Below are positions 1-5,589 of a DNA stretch of 21,917 nucleotides, piece after piece. The notes under the pieces are model-generated. The model saw only the letters and a list, made by a program, of their open reading frames with translations, was not told the origin of the DNA and did no database searches. Each line of letters opens with the position of its first letter. Position 1 is the stretch's first letter. The translations under genes and the position numbers were made by a program. Source of the DNA: a virus; IMG/VR virus record IMGVR_UViG_3300002835_007898, positions 1 through 21,917 of that record. One strand, written 5' to 3'.

Positions 1-721
1 TAGATCGTTTAACGGCCCCATCAATATATCTATCAACAAATTCCACCAATTCTGGTGTTCTTGTTACTGCACAATAATCTAAATTCGTCTTATTTTTATA
101 TATTAACTTAAAATCAACATTAAATTTATTTGACATATAATCTTCAAGTTCTTTTAAATTATTAAAATCAAACTGTTTAACAATAACTTTATCATTTGTA
201 ATCCATTGATACTGTGAAACAAAACTAAAGATATGTACGGTATATCTTTCTATAAATCCCCCATCTATAGGGTATTCTTTTGAGATACCTAATTTATCAA
301 CTAATTTAATTAGTAATGATTTTCTAGATTCAAGTGAGTTATATGCATTGCAAAATTCTAAATGATTTTCTTTTATAAAATTGATTATAAACTCATTACC
401 TACGTTTTTAATTTTTTCGCCTAGAGTACTATTAATTGAGTTTACCATAGCCTCTACGAAATATTTCCAAGCAGATATGAATCTGTCTGTAGAATCTCTA
501 ATTATGGCTATATATTCAAAATTAGTTCCAAATCTTTCTAATAAATCATTTATAGTTGAGTGGAGGTGTTTTTCCGTATTTTTATAATCCGACTTTAACT
601 GATTCTCCCAAATCTTACTTGGATATTTTAAATCAAATTCATATTCAACGCATGTATGTTCCATAGACCAAGACGCGTTTTTAGGTATTGGTATAAATAC
701 CACTTTATCATCAATAACCAT
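1..721 (-). CDS. PAPS-dependent sulfotransferase-like protein, 3' end cut by window edge
   Basis: Reading frame opens with ATG at 721-719 and stays open for 240 codons to the left edge, so the C-terminus is missing. Residues 12-20 (IPKNASWSM) look like the 5'-phosphosulfate-binding loop of family-2 type sulfotransferases (IPKtaStS). Residues 74-85 (IRDSTDRFISAW) match the 3'-phosphate-binding motif (vRdPxeRfiSaw). These enzymes move sulfate from PAPS to a hydroxyl of a sugar, lipid or tyrosine; the acceptor cannot be read from this. An APS kinase and an HxGH nucleotidyltransferase lie in the same gene string at 4757-5553, which could supply PAPS. It follows a 38-codon ORF by 10 nt; an A-rich tract precedes the ATG. 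The two motifs are directly visible; the sulfotransferase role is inferred from them. Confidence 0.75.
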   Translation of the reverse strand, partial: MVIDDKVVFIPIPKNASWSMEHTCVEYEFDLKYPSKIWENQLKSDYKNTEKHLHSTINDLLERFGTNFEYIAIIRDSTDRFISAWKYFVEAMVNSINSTLGEKIKNVGNEFIINFIKENHLEFCNAYNSLESRKSLLIKLVDKLGISKEYPIDGGFIERYTVHIFSFVSQYQWITNDKVIVKQFDFNNLKELEDYMSNKFNVDFKLIYKNKTNLDYCAVTRTPELVEFVDRYIDGAVKRS

Positions 722-731
722 TTTATTTTTT

Positions 732-848
732 TTACTGAGTTACGTCTGCGTATATGAGTGTTGCAACTTCTTGCATTATAGTTGCAACATTAGTGTTGGT
801 TGTTGCGCTTGTTAATACAACTTCGCTAGATATTATTTTTGGTTTCAT
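732..848 (-). CDS. short hypothetical ORF, 38 aa
   Basis: ATG at 848-846, TAA at 734-732, 38 codons. It fills the gap between the ATP-grasp/Hint fusion gene (ends 871) and the sulfotransferase gene (starts 721), spaced like its neighbours. The product begins MKPKIISSEVV and is rich in Thr, Val, Ala and Ser, with no Cys, no membrane segment and no recognised motif. VAT occurs twice in it, because the DNA carries two GTTGCAAC palindromes. No Shine-Dalgarno is visible, as for most genes here. It could be a small virion or regulatory peptide, or untranslated leader of the sulfotransferase gene. Support is position and an open frame only. Confidence 0.4.
   Translation of the reverse strand: MKPKIISSEVVLTSATTNTNVATIMQEVATLIYADVTQ
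759..789 (-). other. possible RNA hairpin from paired GTTGCAAC palindromes
   Basis: GTTGCAAC occurs at 760-767 and 781-788, 21 bp apart. Because each copy is self-complementary, the two can pair into a 9-bp stem (759-767 with 781-789) around a 13-nt loop. It lies in the short ORF just upstream of the sulfotransferase start. No U-tract follows in the direction of transcription, so it is not a typical terminator. It may be fortuitous. Confidence 0.25.
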
Positions 849-870
849 ATTATTTTTAATTTATATTTTA

Positions 871-2406
871 TTATTTCTGCGGTCCCGGTGAATCACAAAA
901 CCAACATTGGTCACAACACCAAACGGCACATGTCCATGAAGCACACCAACTAAAACAAGCACCATTGTGTTGTATAAATGTTAACCCGAGCGATTCATCA
1001 GCAACTGGTAAAAATATATCATTTAATTCTACGTTTATGTCATATACTCTTCTAGTTACATAAACAATCCCCAGATTGATTATTTTAGATTTAATTAATG
1101 TATTATTTACATAATCAAAAAATATAATTGAGTCATTTATTCTAAATTTATTAGTATAAGCAAATGTGGTTTCTAAGGTATCATATTCTTCAATCATCAT
1201 TGAACTTCCCGGTAAATCTTCATAAACTATACCATTTTCCAAAGTTACTTTAATCATTAATGATTCTCTTGTTTGACCACCTAAATCAATAACAGTTGAT
1301 GACCCTGTCGAAAATGTGGTTAAATCAGATGAGAATACCCCTGAATTAATGTCAGGGATATACTGAACTTCTCCTGTTTCTGAAGTTTCATTTTCGGGAA
1401 CCCATGTTAAATTAATGGTTTTAATAAGATCGTTTACTAAAATTTCGTTAGGGTGTTTCAAAGTTCCGTCAGCATACAAAATTGGGGTGTCATCATCTAA
1501 AAAGTAACTTGGCCCAAAATTTCTAAATGTCGGGGATTTACTCATCCATAATGGTCTAGCGTCCTGATTCATTTTACCGTTAGAATCGTATGTGGTATCC
1601 CAACTATTGAATTTAACAGGACTTGTCATTATGTATGAACCTAAATGTAAACAATCAAGATTACCTCCATATATAATATCTAAACTTCTGATTACCCCCA
1701 TTTTATCATTTACGATGTTTTCTGAATTTGTATGAAATTCTTCCATAAATTCATGATCCATTAATGAGCTTTTTAAGGTTTCGAGGTTAGCTAAAGAATC
1801 TATCTTGTAAAATTTAGGGTAGTCAATATAATTTGTGTTTGGAAATCTAGTTTTTACAATGTAATTTGGGGTTGTCCCTGGTGTTATATGTAATTCATTT
1901 AACTGGTCAATGTTTAATGACGGTTCTGATTCTGAATTATAGTATACATTTGGGGTATATGGTTTTTCTGATATTAACCTGTGAAAATTTACCTTATCTT
2001 TAGCATATTCTTCATCCACAACAGCTGTAGTATCATAAGATGTTCTAATAATTAAAATACCATTTCCGTCTTCAATATGTGGCACCGTTATTGAATTTTT
2101 AGCAACTTCATAATGTGTGAATGTACCATTAATTTCAGACATTATTTCTGACATTTTATCTTTTAAACTAACATTTATAGATGTAGTATCAAATACGTTT
2201 TCTTTCTCATTATTGATAAAATTACCGTCTGTTGATATAAAATGTAAATTAACAATTGAGTTGTCTAATAAAAATTGCTTAAAGGTTCCCCAATCCAAGT
2301 CAGGTACAATTTTATTGTGAACGTCAACATTCGTATTTGTCTCAACTATTCGTAAGTCACCATTATCATCTTTTAAGAAGTCAGTGCCTAATATAAGTGC
2401 TTTCAT
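871..2406 (-). CDS. ATP-grasp-like / Hint fusion protein with Cys/Trp-rich C-terminal tail
   Basis: 511 aa in three parts. (1) Residues about 1-296 look like an ATP-grasp domain in permuted order. D9 and ETNTN (22-26) resemble the metal-binding D...ExN end of ATP-grasp folds but sit at the N-terminus. IIRTSYDTTAVVDEEYAKDK (119-138) may belong to the Rossmann-like pre-domain. YIVKTRF (182-188), EFMEEF (219-224) and GVIRSLDIIYGG (237-248) resemble the ATP-binding lysine, hinge and sheet. (2) Residues about 298-481 look like a Hint/intein fold: DDDTPILYADG (304-314) matches its first strand, VYDINVE (454-460) and FIQHN (477-481) match its C-terminal blocks. The usual first Cys is absent (F or Y there) and no clear block-B His is seen. 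(3) Residues 482-511 hold seven Cys and four Trp. Asn cyclisation at HN could release this tail. Domain calls are by eye; substrate and function are unknown. A phage structural role is a plausible alternative. Confidence 0.7.
   Translation of the reverse strand: MKALILGTDFLKDDNGDLRIVETNTNVDVHNKIVPDLDWGTFKQFLLDNSIVNLHFISTDGNFINNEKENVFDTTSINVSLKDKMSEIMSEINGTFTHYEVAKNSITVPHIEDGNGILIIRTSYDTTAVVDEEYAKDKVNFHRLISEKPYTPNVYYNSESEPSLNIDQLNELHITPGTTPNYIVKTRFPNTNYIDYPKFYKIDSLANLETLKSSLMDHEFMEEFHTNSENIVNDKMGVIRSLDIIYGGNLDCLHLGSYIMTSPVKFNSWDTTYDSNGKMNQDARPLWMSKSPTFRNFGPSYFLDDDTPILYADGTLKHPNEILVNDLIKTINLTWVPENETSETGEVQYIPDINSGVFSSDLTTFSTGSSTVIDLGGQTRESLMIKVTLENGIVYEDLPGSSMMIEEYDTLETTFAYTNKFRINDSIIFFDYVNNTLIKSKIINLGIVYVTRRVYDINVELNDIFLPVADESLGLTFIQHNGACFSWCASWTCAVWCCDQCWFCDSPGPQK
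874..963 (-). other. Cys/Trp-rich 30-residue tail, candidate released peptide
   Basis: Encodes residues 482-511, directly after the Hint His-Asn. Cys spacing is C-x3-C-x4-C-x3-C-C-x2-C-x2-C (residues 484, 488, 493, 497, 498, 501, 504), with Trp at 487, 491, 496 and 502; the end is DSPGPQK. Three of the Trp sit in repeated W-C, W-x-C or W-C-C contexts. Composition is unlike the rest of the protein. It could be a metal- or disulfide-bearing peptide, a RiPP-like core, or a structural tail. Confidence 0.5.
964..1515 (-). other. Hint/intein-like domain with C-terminal His-Asn
   Basis: Encodes residues 298-481 of the fusion protein. The start (DDDTPILYADGTLKHPNEI) parallels the intein pattern C-x3-DT-x-ILxxDG, but the nucleophilic Cys position is Phe or Tyr. 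The end has VYDINVE, then hydrophobics, then IQHN followed by Gly. The penultimate His plus Asn are the residues used for C-terminal Asn cyclisation. Loss of residue 1 but retention of HN would predict C-terminal cleavage without splicing. This is an inference from Hint chemistry. Confidence 0.6.
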
Positions 2407-2439
2407 TTGTTTTTCTTTTACTATAAATATTAATGTTTA

Positions 2440-3069
2440 TTAAATTAAACTCTTTGATTTTTTCACATATTCAAAGCCAACATTACCCGCAATAACAACT
2501 CTATCTTTTGTTGAATTTGGTGATTTGTCAGGTGAATGTGGTAAAAACCCTTCCATTATTAGTAGATCCCCCTCCTCAGGAAGATAATAATACCTATTTC
2601 CGTCATTTCCCCCAATTATTAATGTACCTTCTGTATCTAGTAAATTATTTGGCATTTGAACATAATATACAAAAGTGTATGTTGGGTGAAAAGAATTAAC
2701 GAGTTTTTGTAAATCAATGTGGTTGTGTAAAGTAACCTCGCCCCCTCTTTTAAAATCGTCTTGCTTTGGTTTTCCCTTTTTAACAATATTAATCCAGGAA
2801 TTGACGTTAGTTTTATTAAAAGGTGAAATGTCCACACTCCTTAATTCGTAACAACTTTGTACCCCAAATTTAATTATTTCTTCAATAGAATTGGTTGGTT
2901 TCATTTCGTTTTGAAAATCAAAGCTCGACCAATCTCCCATGTAAGCGTAGTTATCTTTTGGTGAGTATGAGCTTGATTTTAAAAATACATTAACATCATC
3001 AATGACATTTATTGATTGTATTTTTGTTTTATATATGACAACGTTTTTTTCAAAAACTATTTCTTCCAT
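2440..3069 (-). CDS. 2OG-Fe(II) oxygenase family protein
   Basis: 209 aa. The C-terminal half has the double-stranded beta-helix pattern seen in marine-phage 2OG oxygenases. LHNH (114-117) is a candidate for the first metal ligands, TFVYYVQMP (132-140) is the 'vyYv.vP' strand, EEGDLLIMEGFLPHSP (165-180) carries the distal His178, and R190 in KDRVVIAGN would bind the 2-oxoglutarate carboxylate. The first ligand pair is not the clean H-x-D, so the metal site assignment is less certain than in neighbouring paralogues; H128 is an alternative. Such enzymes hydroxylate proteins, nucleic acids or small molecules; the substrate is unknown. It is transcribed immediately before the ATP-grasp/Hint gene, 33 nt away, and after the six-Cys protein gene (4 nt). 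A long A-tract precedes its ATG. Confidence 0.72.
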   Translation of the reverse strand: MEEIVFEKNVVIYKTKIQSINVIDDVNVFLKSSSYSPKDNYAYMGDWSSFDFQNEMKPTNSIEEIIKFGVQSCYELRSVDISPFNKTNVNSWINIVKKGKPKQDDFKRGGEVTLHNHIDLQKLVNSFHPTYTFVYYVQMPNNLLDTEGTLIIGGNDGNRYYYLPEEGDLLIMEGFLPHSPDKSPNSTKDRVVIAGNVGFEYVKKSKSLI

Positions 3070-3094
3070 TAAACTAAATTATGGTTTTTTTTTT
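3070..3094 (-). promoter_or_regulatory. A-rich element before the 2OG oxygenase start
   Basis: Reading toward the gene: ten A, then CCATAATTTAGTTTA, then ATG. It resembles A7-8-C-x-(T)TAAT elements before the genes starting at 3361, 4017 and 5553. It overlaps the end of the preceding coding region (Lys-Lys-Thr-Ile-Ile-stop). It may serve as an A-rich translation initiation signal in place of a Shine-Dalgarno. Confidence 0.3.
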
Positions 3095-3361
3095 GATTTT
3101 TAAATGGTTCACGTAACTATCCTCAATAATTTTCCACTTACCTAATGGACATGAGCCATATTCATTTGTAAATATTTTTTCATTTATTGGGCACCCACAA
3201 GGGCCGCAATAATGCAACCATTCTTTGTTATGTATCCCTTCTTTTCTAAATTCACATTTTAAACAAAAATCGAGTCTTTCTTTTGCTAATTTTAATCCGG
3301 TCTCATCGGGATTAAAAGTTATTATACCTAAATTAATAATTTCTATAGGATCGAATTTCAT
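3074..3361 (-). CDS. small six-cysteine, zinc-ribbon-like protein
   Basis: 95 aa from ATG at 3361-3359; an in-frame TTG one codon upstream is less likely because the ATG overlaps the upstream TGA as TGATG. Cysteines are C33, C36 (CLKC), C52, C55, C57 (CGPCGC) and C71 (CPLGKW). This arrangement, CxxC, then CxxCxC, then CPxGKW, recurs in small uncharacterised proteins and would suit a zinc or Fe-S site. No membrane segment or enzymatic motif is seen. It lies between two 2OG oxygenase genes, suggesting an accessory or metal-handling role in the same pathway, which is inference. The C-terminus KKKTII is encoded by the A-rich junction element. Confidence 0.65.
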   Translation of the reverse strand: MKFDPIEIINLGIITFNPDETGLKLAKERLDFCLKCEFRKEGIHNKEWLHYCGPCGCPINEKIFTNEYGSCPLGKWKIIEDSYVNHLKIKKKTII

Positions 3362-4017
3362 CAAATTAACGTTTTTTTATTCCCATCCAATAAATTAATA
3401 TTCCCTGCTACCGATATTCTTTCAACCCCATCACTAAAAAATGGTGAAACATAGTGAGTTAAGTATGATGGAAAAATAAACATTTCTCCGTTTGATGGTA
3501 AATGTGATATTTGTGTTATTGGTGAGATAAAAGAATTAACAATATTAATAAATTGATTATTATTTAGTTCATTTTTTTTTATATTTTGACCATACATAAA
3601 AGATATACTACCATTTTTAAACCCCCTCTCAATGCTTGGCTCCGATTTAATTTTTTCAGGTATGTCTACATATATAACAAATGAAATGTCTGAGGAATGA
3701 AAATGTGGTGAGTTAAAATCTTTAGTTTTTTGAAAATTGATCCATAAATCTTCAAGATGATATTTGAAATTGTAATTTGGTTGTTTTCTGTGTTTCCCAA
3801 TTTCATTAATATAATTCTCAATAAATACAAAAATTCTATCCTTAAAATAGGAAACATTTTCTGAACTATACTTAAATGAGGAATTAAAAGATATTGATTT
3901 TATTTTTTCATTAATTAGTTGTTCATTTTTACCAACCAATAATAGTTCTTCACATAATTGCATATCGACATTAACGCTCATCAATTCTGGACCAAAATTA
4001 TACTTTTTAAATTCCAT
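3361..4017 (-). CDS. 2OG-Fe(II) oxygenase (PF13759-like)
   Basis: 218 aa. Motifs follow the putative 2OG-Fe(II) oxygenase family common in marine phages. HFHSSDISFVIYVDIP (105-120) supplies H105/H107 and D110 and the 'sfv.Yv.iP' strand; GSISF (136-140) follows. NGEMFIFPSYLTHYVSPF (176-193) carries distal His188; R200 in ERISVAGNI would hold 2-oxoglutarate. The N-terminal 90 residues are less conserved and likely helical. It overlaps the upstream oxygenase gene and the downstream six-Cys gene by one base each. The C-terminal NKKTLI mirrors HKKTLI of the upstream oxygenase and arises from a near-identical junction sequence. Substrate unknown; protein hydroxylation or sugar modification are both possible. 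Confidence 0.8.
   Translation of the reverse strand: MEFKKYNFGPELMSVNVDMQLCEELLLVGKNEQLINEKIKSISFNSSFKYSSENVSYFKDRIFVFIENYINEIGKHRKQPNYNFKYHLEDLWINFQKTKDFNSPHFHSSDISFVIYVDIPEKIKSEPSIERGFKNGSISFMYGQNIKKNELNNNQFINIVNSFISPITQISHLPSNGEMFIFPSYLTHYVSPFFSDGVERISVAGNINLLDGNKKTLI
3362..3378 (-). promoter_or_regulatory. repeated gene-junction element (A7-C-x-TTAAT)
   Basis: Immediately upstream of the six-Cys gene: AAAAAAACGTTAATTTG then ATG. It matches the element at 4018-4034 at 14 of 17 positions. It encodes the end of the upstream oxygenase (Lys-Lys-Thr-Leu-Ile-stop). The A-tract sits about 10-16 nt before the start, near where a ribosome-binding site would be expected. Confidence 0.4.
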
Positions 4018-4577
4018 TATATTAATGTTTTTTTATGATTTTCAATCTTCTTTAATTTTAACCAACTAACTAACGAATATCTAGTACCCGATTCTATTGG
4101 CATTACTCTATGAAAGACGTTCGACGGGAAAATATATAAATTACCGGCACCAAATTCCATTTTAGTTTGTTTATTATTTATTATCAATTCAAAATCACCC
4201 CCAGTGTAATTTTCATTTAATTGGATTACAATAGTATAGAATCTATCCTTAAATATTGTGTCATTAGAGTCTATGTGCCAATCAAAATAATCTCCCACAT
4301 TATATTTTGTAAATTGAAATGTTTCAATAGAGGGTTCAAAACCTTTTATTTTAACTTTTTCCATTACTTTTGAAAGCGTTATATTATTAATATGTCCTAG
4401 GTCATCAATAAATGCAACCTTTGATTTTCGAGTTTCTTTTTTATTTAATTTAATAAGCTCAATTTCGGAATATGTTTCAGCGTCTAACAAATCAAGTTCA
4501 TCTAAACATTTTTTTATTATCGCCCCACATTCTTCTTTAGGTAAAAATTCAGTAATGGTGTATATATTATTGATCAT
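4017..4577 (-). CDS. prolyl-4-hydroxylase-type 2OG-Fe(II) oxygenase
   Basis: 186 aa. The core is a textbook P4H/PKHD-type arrangement. YNVGDYFDWHIDSND (92-106) gives H101-x-D103; TIVIQLNENYTGGDFEL (115-131) is the 'l.vyLN..feGGe' region; GAGNLYIFPSNVFHRVMPI (143-161) gives distal H156; TRYSLVSWL (165-173) gives R166 for the co-substrate. This is the most clearly catalytically complete of the five oxygenases in the window. Members hydroxylate prolyl or other residues in proteins; the substrate here is unknown. It starts one nucleotide beyond the DUF2061 gene and overlaps the next oxygenase gene by one base. Confidence 0.87.
   Translation of the reverse strand: MINNIYTITEFLPKEECGAIIKKCLDELDLLDAETYSEIELIKLNKKETRKSKVAFIDDLGHINNITLSKVMEKVKIKGFEPSIETFQFTKYNVGDYFDWHIDSNDTIFKDRFYTIVIQLNENYTGGDFELIINNKQTKMEFGAGNLYIFPSNVFHRVMPIESGTRYSLVSWLKLKKIENHKKTLI
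4018..4034 (-). promoter_or_regulatory. repeated gene-junction element (A7-C-x-TTAAT)
   Basis: Immediately upstream of the oxygenase starting at 4017: AAAAAAACATTAATATA then ATG. Near-identical to 3362-3378. It also encodes the last residues (Lys-Lys-Thr-Leu-Ile-stop) of the upstream oxygenase. It could be a translation signal or a scar of cassette duplication. Confidence 0.4.
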
Positions 4578-4578
4578 T

Positions 4579-4785
4579 TTATTTTTTTAACCCGAATTTT
4601 ATCCATTTATACCAAACCCTTTCATGTAAAAAATATATAATTGGTTTTAATACAAGTTCACCTAAACCAACCATACCAGCCCACTTTAATGGTAGTCCAG
4701 CAGATACTGTTAAGATTATTGTAGTTAAAGTACCTACAAATCTGTAACTAATACTTTTAGCTATGTGTCGTTTTACCTGTGGCAT
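4579..4785 (-). CDS. DUF2061 small membrane protein
   Basis: 68 aa. The sequence follows the DUF2061 pattern: a basic start (KRHIAKSISYRFVGT), two hydrophobic segments at about residues 17-33 and 35-52, and the family's YFLHERVWYKW near the end (52-62). Predicted to be a small inner-membrane protein with two transmembrane helices. DUF2061 has no known biochemical role but tends to accompany sulfate-activation genes such as APS kinase, and here it follows the HxGH nucleotidyltransferase and APS kinase directly. Its start lies 29 nt inside the nucleotidyltransferase gene and has the clearest Shine-Dalgarno in the window. Family assignment is from recall of the motif; role in sulfation is inference. 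Confidence 0.82.
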   Translation of the reverse strand: MPQVKRHIAKSISYRFVGTLTTIILTVSAGLPLKWAGMVGLGELVLKPIIYFLHERVWYKWIKFGLKK

Positions 4786-5122
4786 CTATTTCTCCTTTTC
4801 TAATTTTAGTTCCGCTTATTTCAGCAATTTCTGTAGGTGGTTCGTGGTATATTACTTCATACCCAACACCCCTACCATAATTAACAGATTCAATATCTGG
4901 GATAATAGATATCATGATCTTATCCCAATTATTTTGAAAGAATGGTTCGTTTTGTAACATGAATAACACTTCTTGTGCTGTTTTGGGGTTATTTTCATCA
5001 ACTTGCACATCTCTAATTGCTACCCAAACGTTTTTCCCTTTGTTTAATTGTTGGTTAATCAACCATTCGTGTCCAGCATGCCAATTTTGCCATCTCCCAA
5101 TGTAAATTGCATATTTTTTCAT
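4757..5122 (-). CDS. HxGH nucleotidyltransferase, possible mini ATP sulfurylase or NMNAT-like enzyme
   Basis: 121 aa, a single cytidylyltransferase-fold domain. YIGRWQNWHAGHEWLI (7-22) carries the HxGH motif (H15-x-x-H18) that binds nucleotide triphosphate; EISGTKIRKG (101-110) is the ISxTxxR motif that closes the active site. IPDIESVNYGRGVGYEV (74-90) is a conserved middle region. The family transfers AMP or CMP onto an acceptor. The ISGT form also occurs in ATP sulfurylases, and the adjacent APS kinase makes sulfate a possible acceptor; NMN adenylyltransferase-like activity is the main alternative. It overlaps the APS kinase gene by 4 nt (ATGA-type) and the DUF2061 gene by 29 nt, implying translational coupling. 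Confidence 0.8.
   Translation of the reverse strand: MKKYAIYIGRWQNWHAGHEWLINQQLNKGKNVWVAIRDVQVDENNPKTAQEVLFMLQNEPFFQNNWDKIMISIIPDIESVNYGRGVGYEVIYHEPPTEIAEISGTKIRKGEIDATGKTTHS
4792..4797 (-). promoter_or_regulatory. Shine-Dalgarno for the DUF2061 gene
   Basis: AAGGAG, six nucleotides before the ATG at 4785, inside the nucleotidyltransferase coding sequence. It stands out because most other starts in the window have only A-rich leaders. It fixes the DUF2061 start. Confidence 0.75.
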
Positions 5123-5553
5123 GGTAATATAATATTAAGTAATTTATTAGTGGTTTCTTCTATTGTTTGATTTGTGGTATCTAGATCCAAATAATTTTCA
5201 GTAGGTGGATCATAGTCATTAACTGCAAAATGTTCTCTACCTCTAATTTCGGTGGTGTAAACATAAATTTCTGTAACCTGATTTTCAGATTTAAAGTTTT
5301 CTCTTTGATCTTTATAGGGAGAAACTAATGAAACAACAACCGAATACCCCTTGATACTCAAGAACTTAGCAATATCCTGTGCTCTTTCGATGTTTTTACG
5401 CCTACCTGCTTCGGAATAATCTTTATTTTTAAAAATATCACGTAGATCATCACCGTCAATATGAACGGTAGTTTCAGCTGGAAGATGTTTTATTAATTCT
5501 AGCGCTAAGGTTGTTTTCCCTGATCCGGGTTGACCTGTAAACCAATATATCAT
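5119..5553 (-). CDS. cysC: adenylylsulfate (APS) kinase, short form
   Basis: 144 aa against about 200 for cellular CysC. FTGQPGSGKTT (5-15) is the P-loop; HIDGDDLRDIF (31-41) matches the CysC 'DGDnlR' motif; RRKNIERAQDIAKFLSIKG (51-69) and VSPYKDQRENF (77-87) match 'R.eNirR.aevAkl' and 'iSPy...R'. YDPPTENYLDLDT (115-127 region) matches 'YEpPenPdl.ldT'. It would phosphorylate APS to PAPS in the cytoplasm, the donor for sulfotransferases such as the one at the left edge. The lid and inter-motif loops appear trimmed. A 36-nt gap separates it from the upstream glycosyltransferase gene. Family assignment is strong; use for sulfation rather than assimilation is inferred from neighbours. Confidence 0.88.
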   Translation of the reverse strand: MIYWFTGQPGSGKTTLALELIKHLPAETTVHIDGDDLRDIFKNKDYSEAGRRKNIERAQDIAKFLSIKGYSVVVSLVSPYKDQRENFKSENQVTEIYVYTTEIRGREHFAVNDYDPPTENYLDLDTTNQTIEETTNKLLNIILP

Positions 5554-5577
5554 ACATATAATATAATGGTTTTTTTT
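5554..5577 (-). promoter_or_regulatory. A-rich leader before APS kinase gene
   Basis: In the only noticeable gap of this part (36 nt): eight A, then CCATTATATTATATGT, then ATG. The A8-CCAT-(T/A)-AT start resembles the leader at 3070-3094. No Shine-Dalgarno is present. Candidate A-rich translation signal. Confidence 0.3.
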
Positions 5578-5589
5578 GAAAAAACAAAA

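Noticed and set aside
381-587. Plus-strand 68-codon ORF
   Set aside because: Antisense to the sulfotransferase frame, which has recognisable motifs. All other plus-strand ORFs in the window are likewise antisense shadows.
760-788. Direct repeats as a CRISPR or iteron array
   Set aside because: Only two 8-bp copies, lying in an open reading frame.
2422-2429. TATAAATA, a T4-type late promoter match
   Set aside because: It lies on the plus strand, facing away from every gene, and several matches are expected by chance in DNA this AT-rich.
5554-5589. Terminator in the gap before the APS kinase gene
   Set aside because: There is a T-run and an A-run, but no convincing GC stem; it fits better as an A-rich leader.
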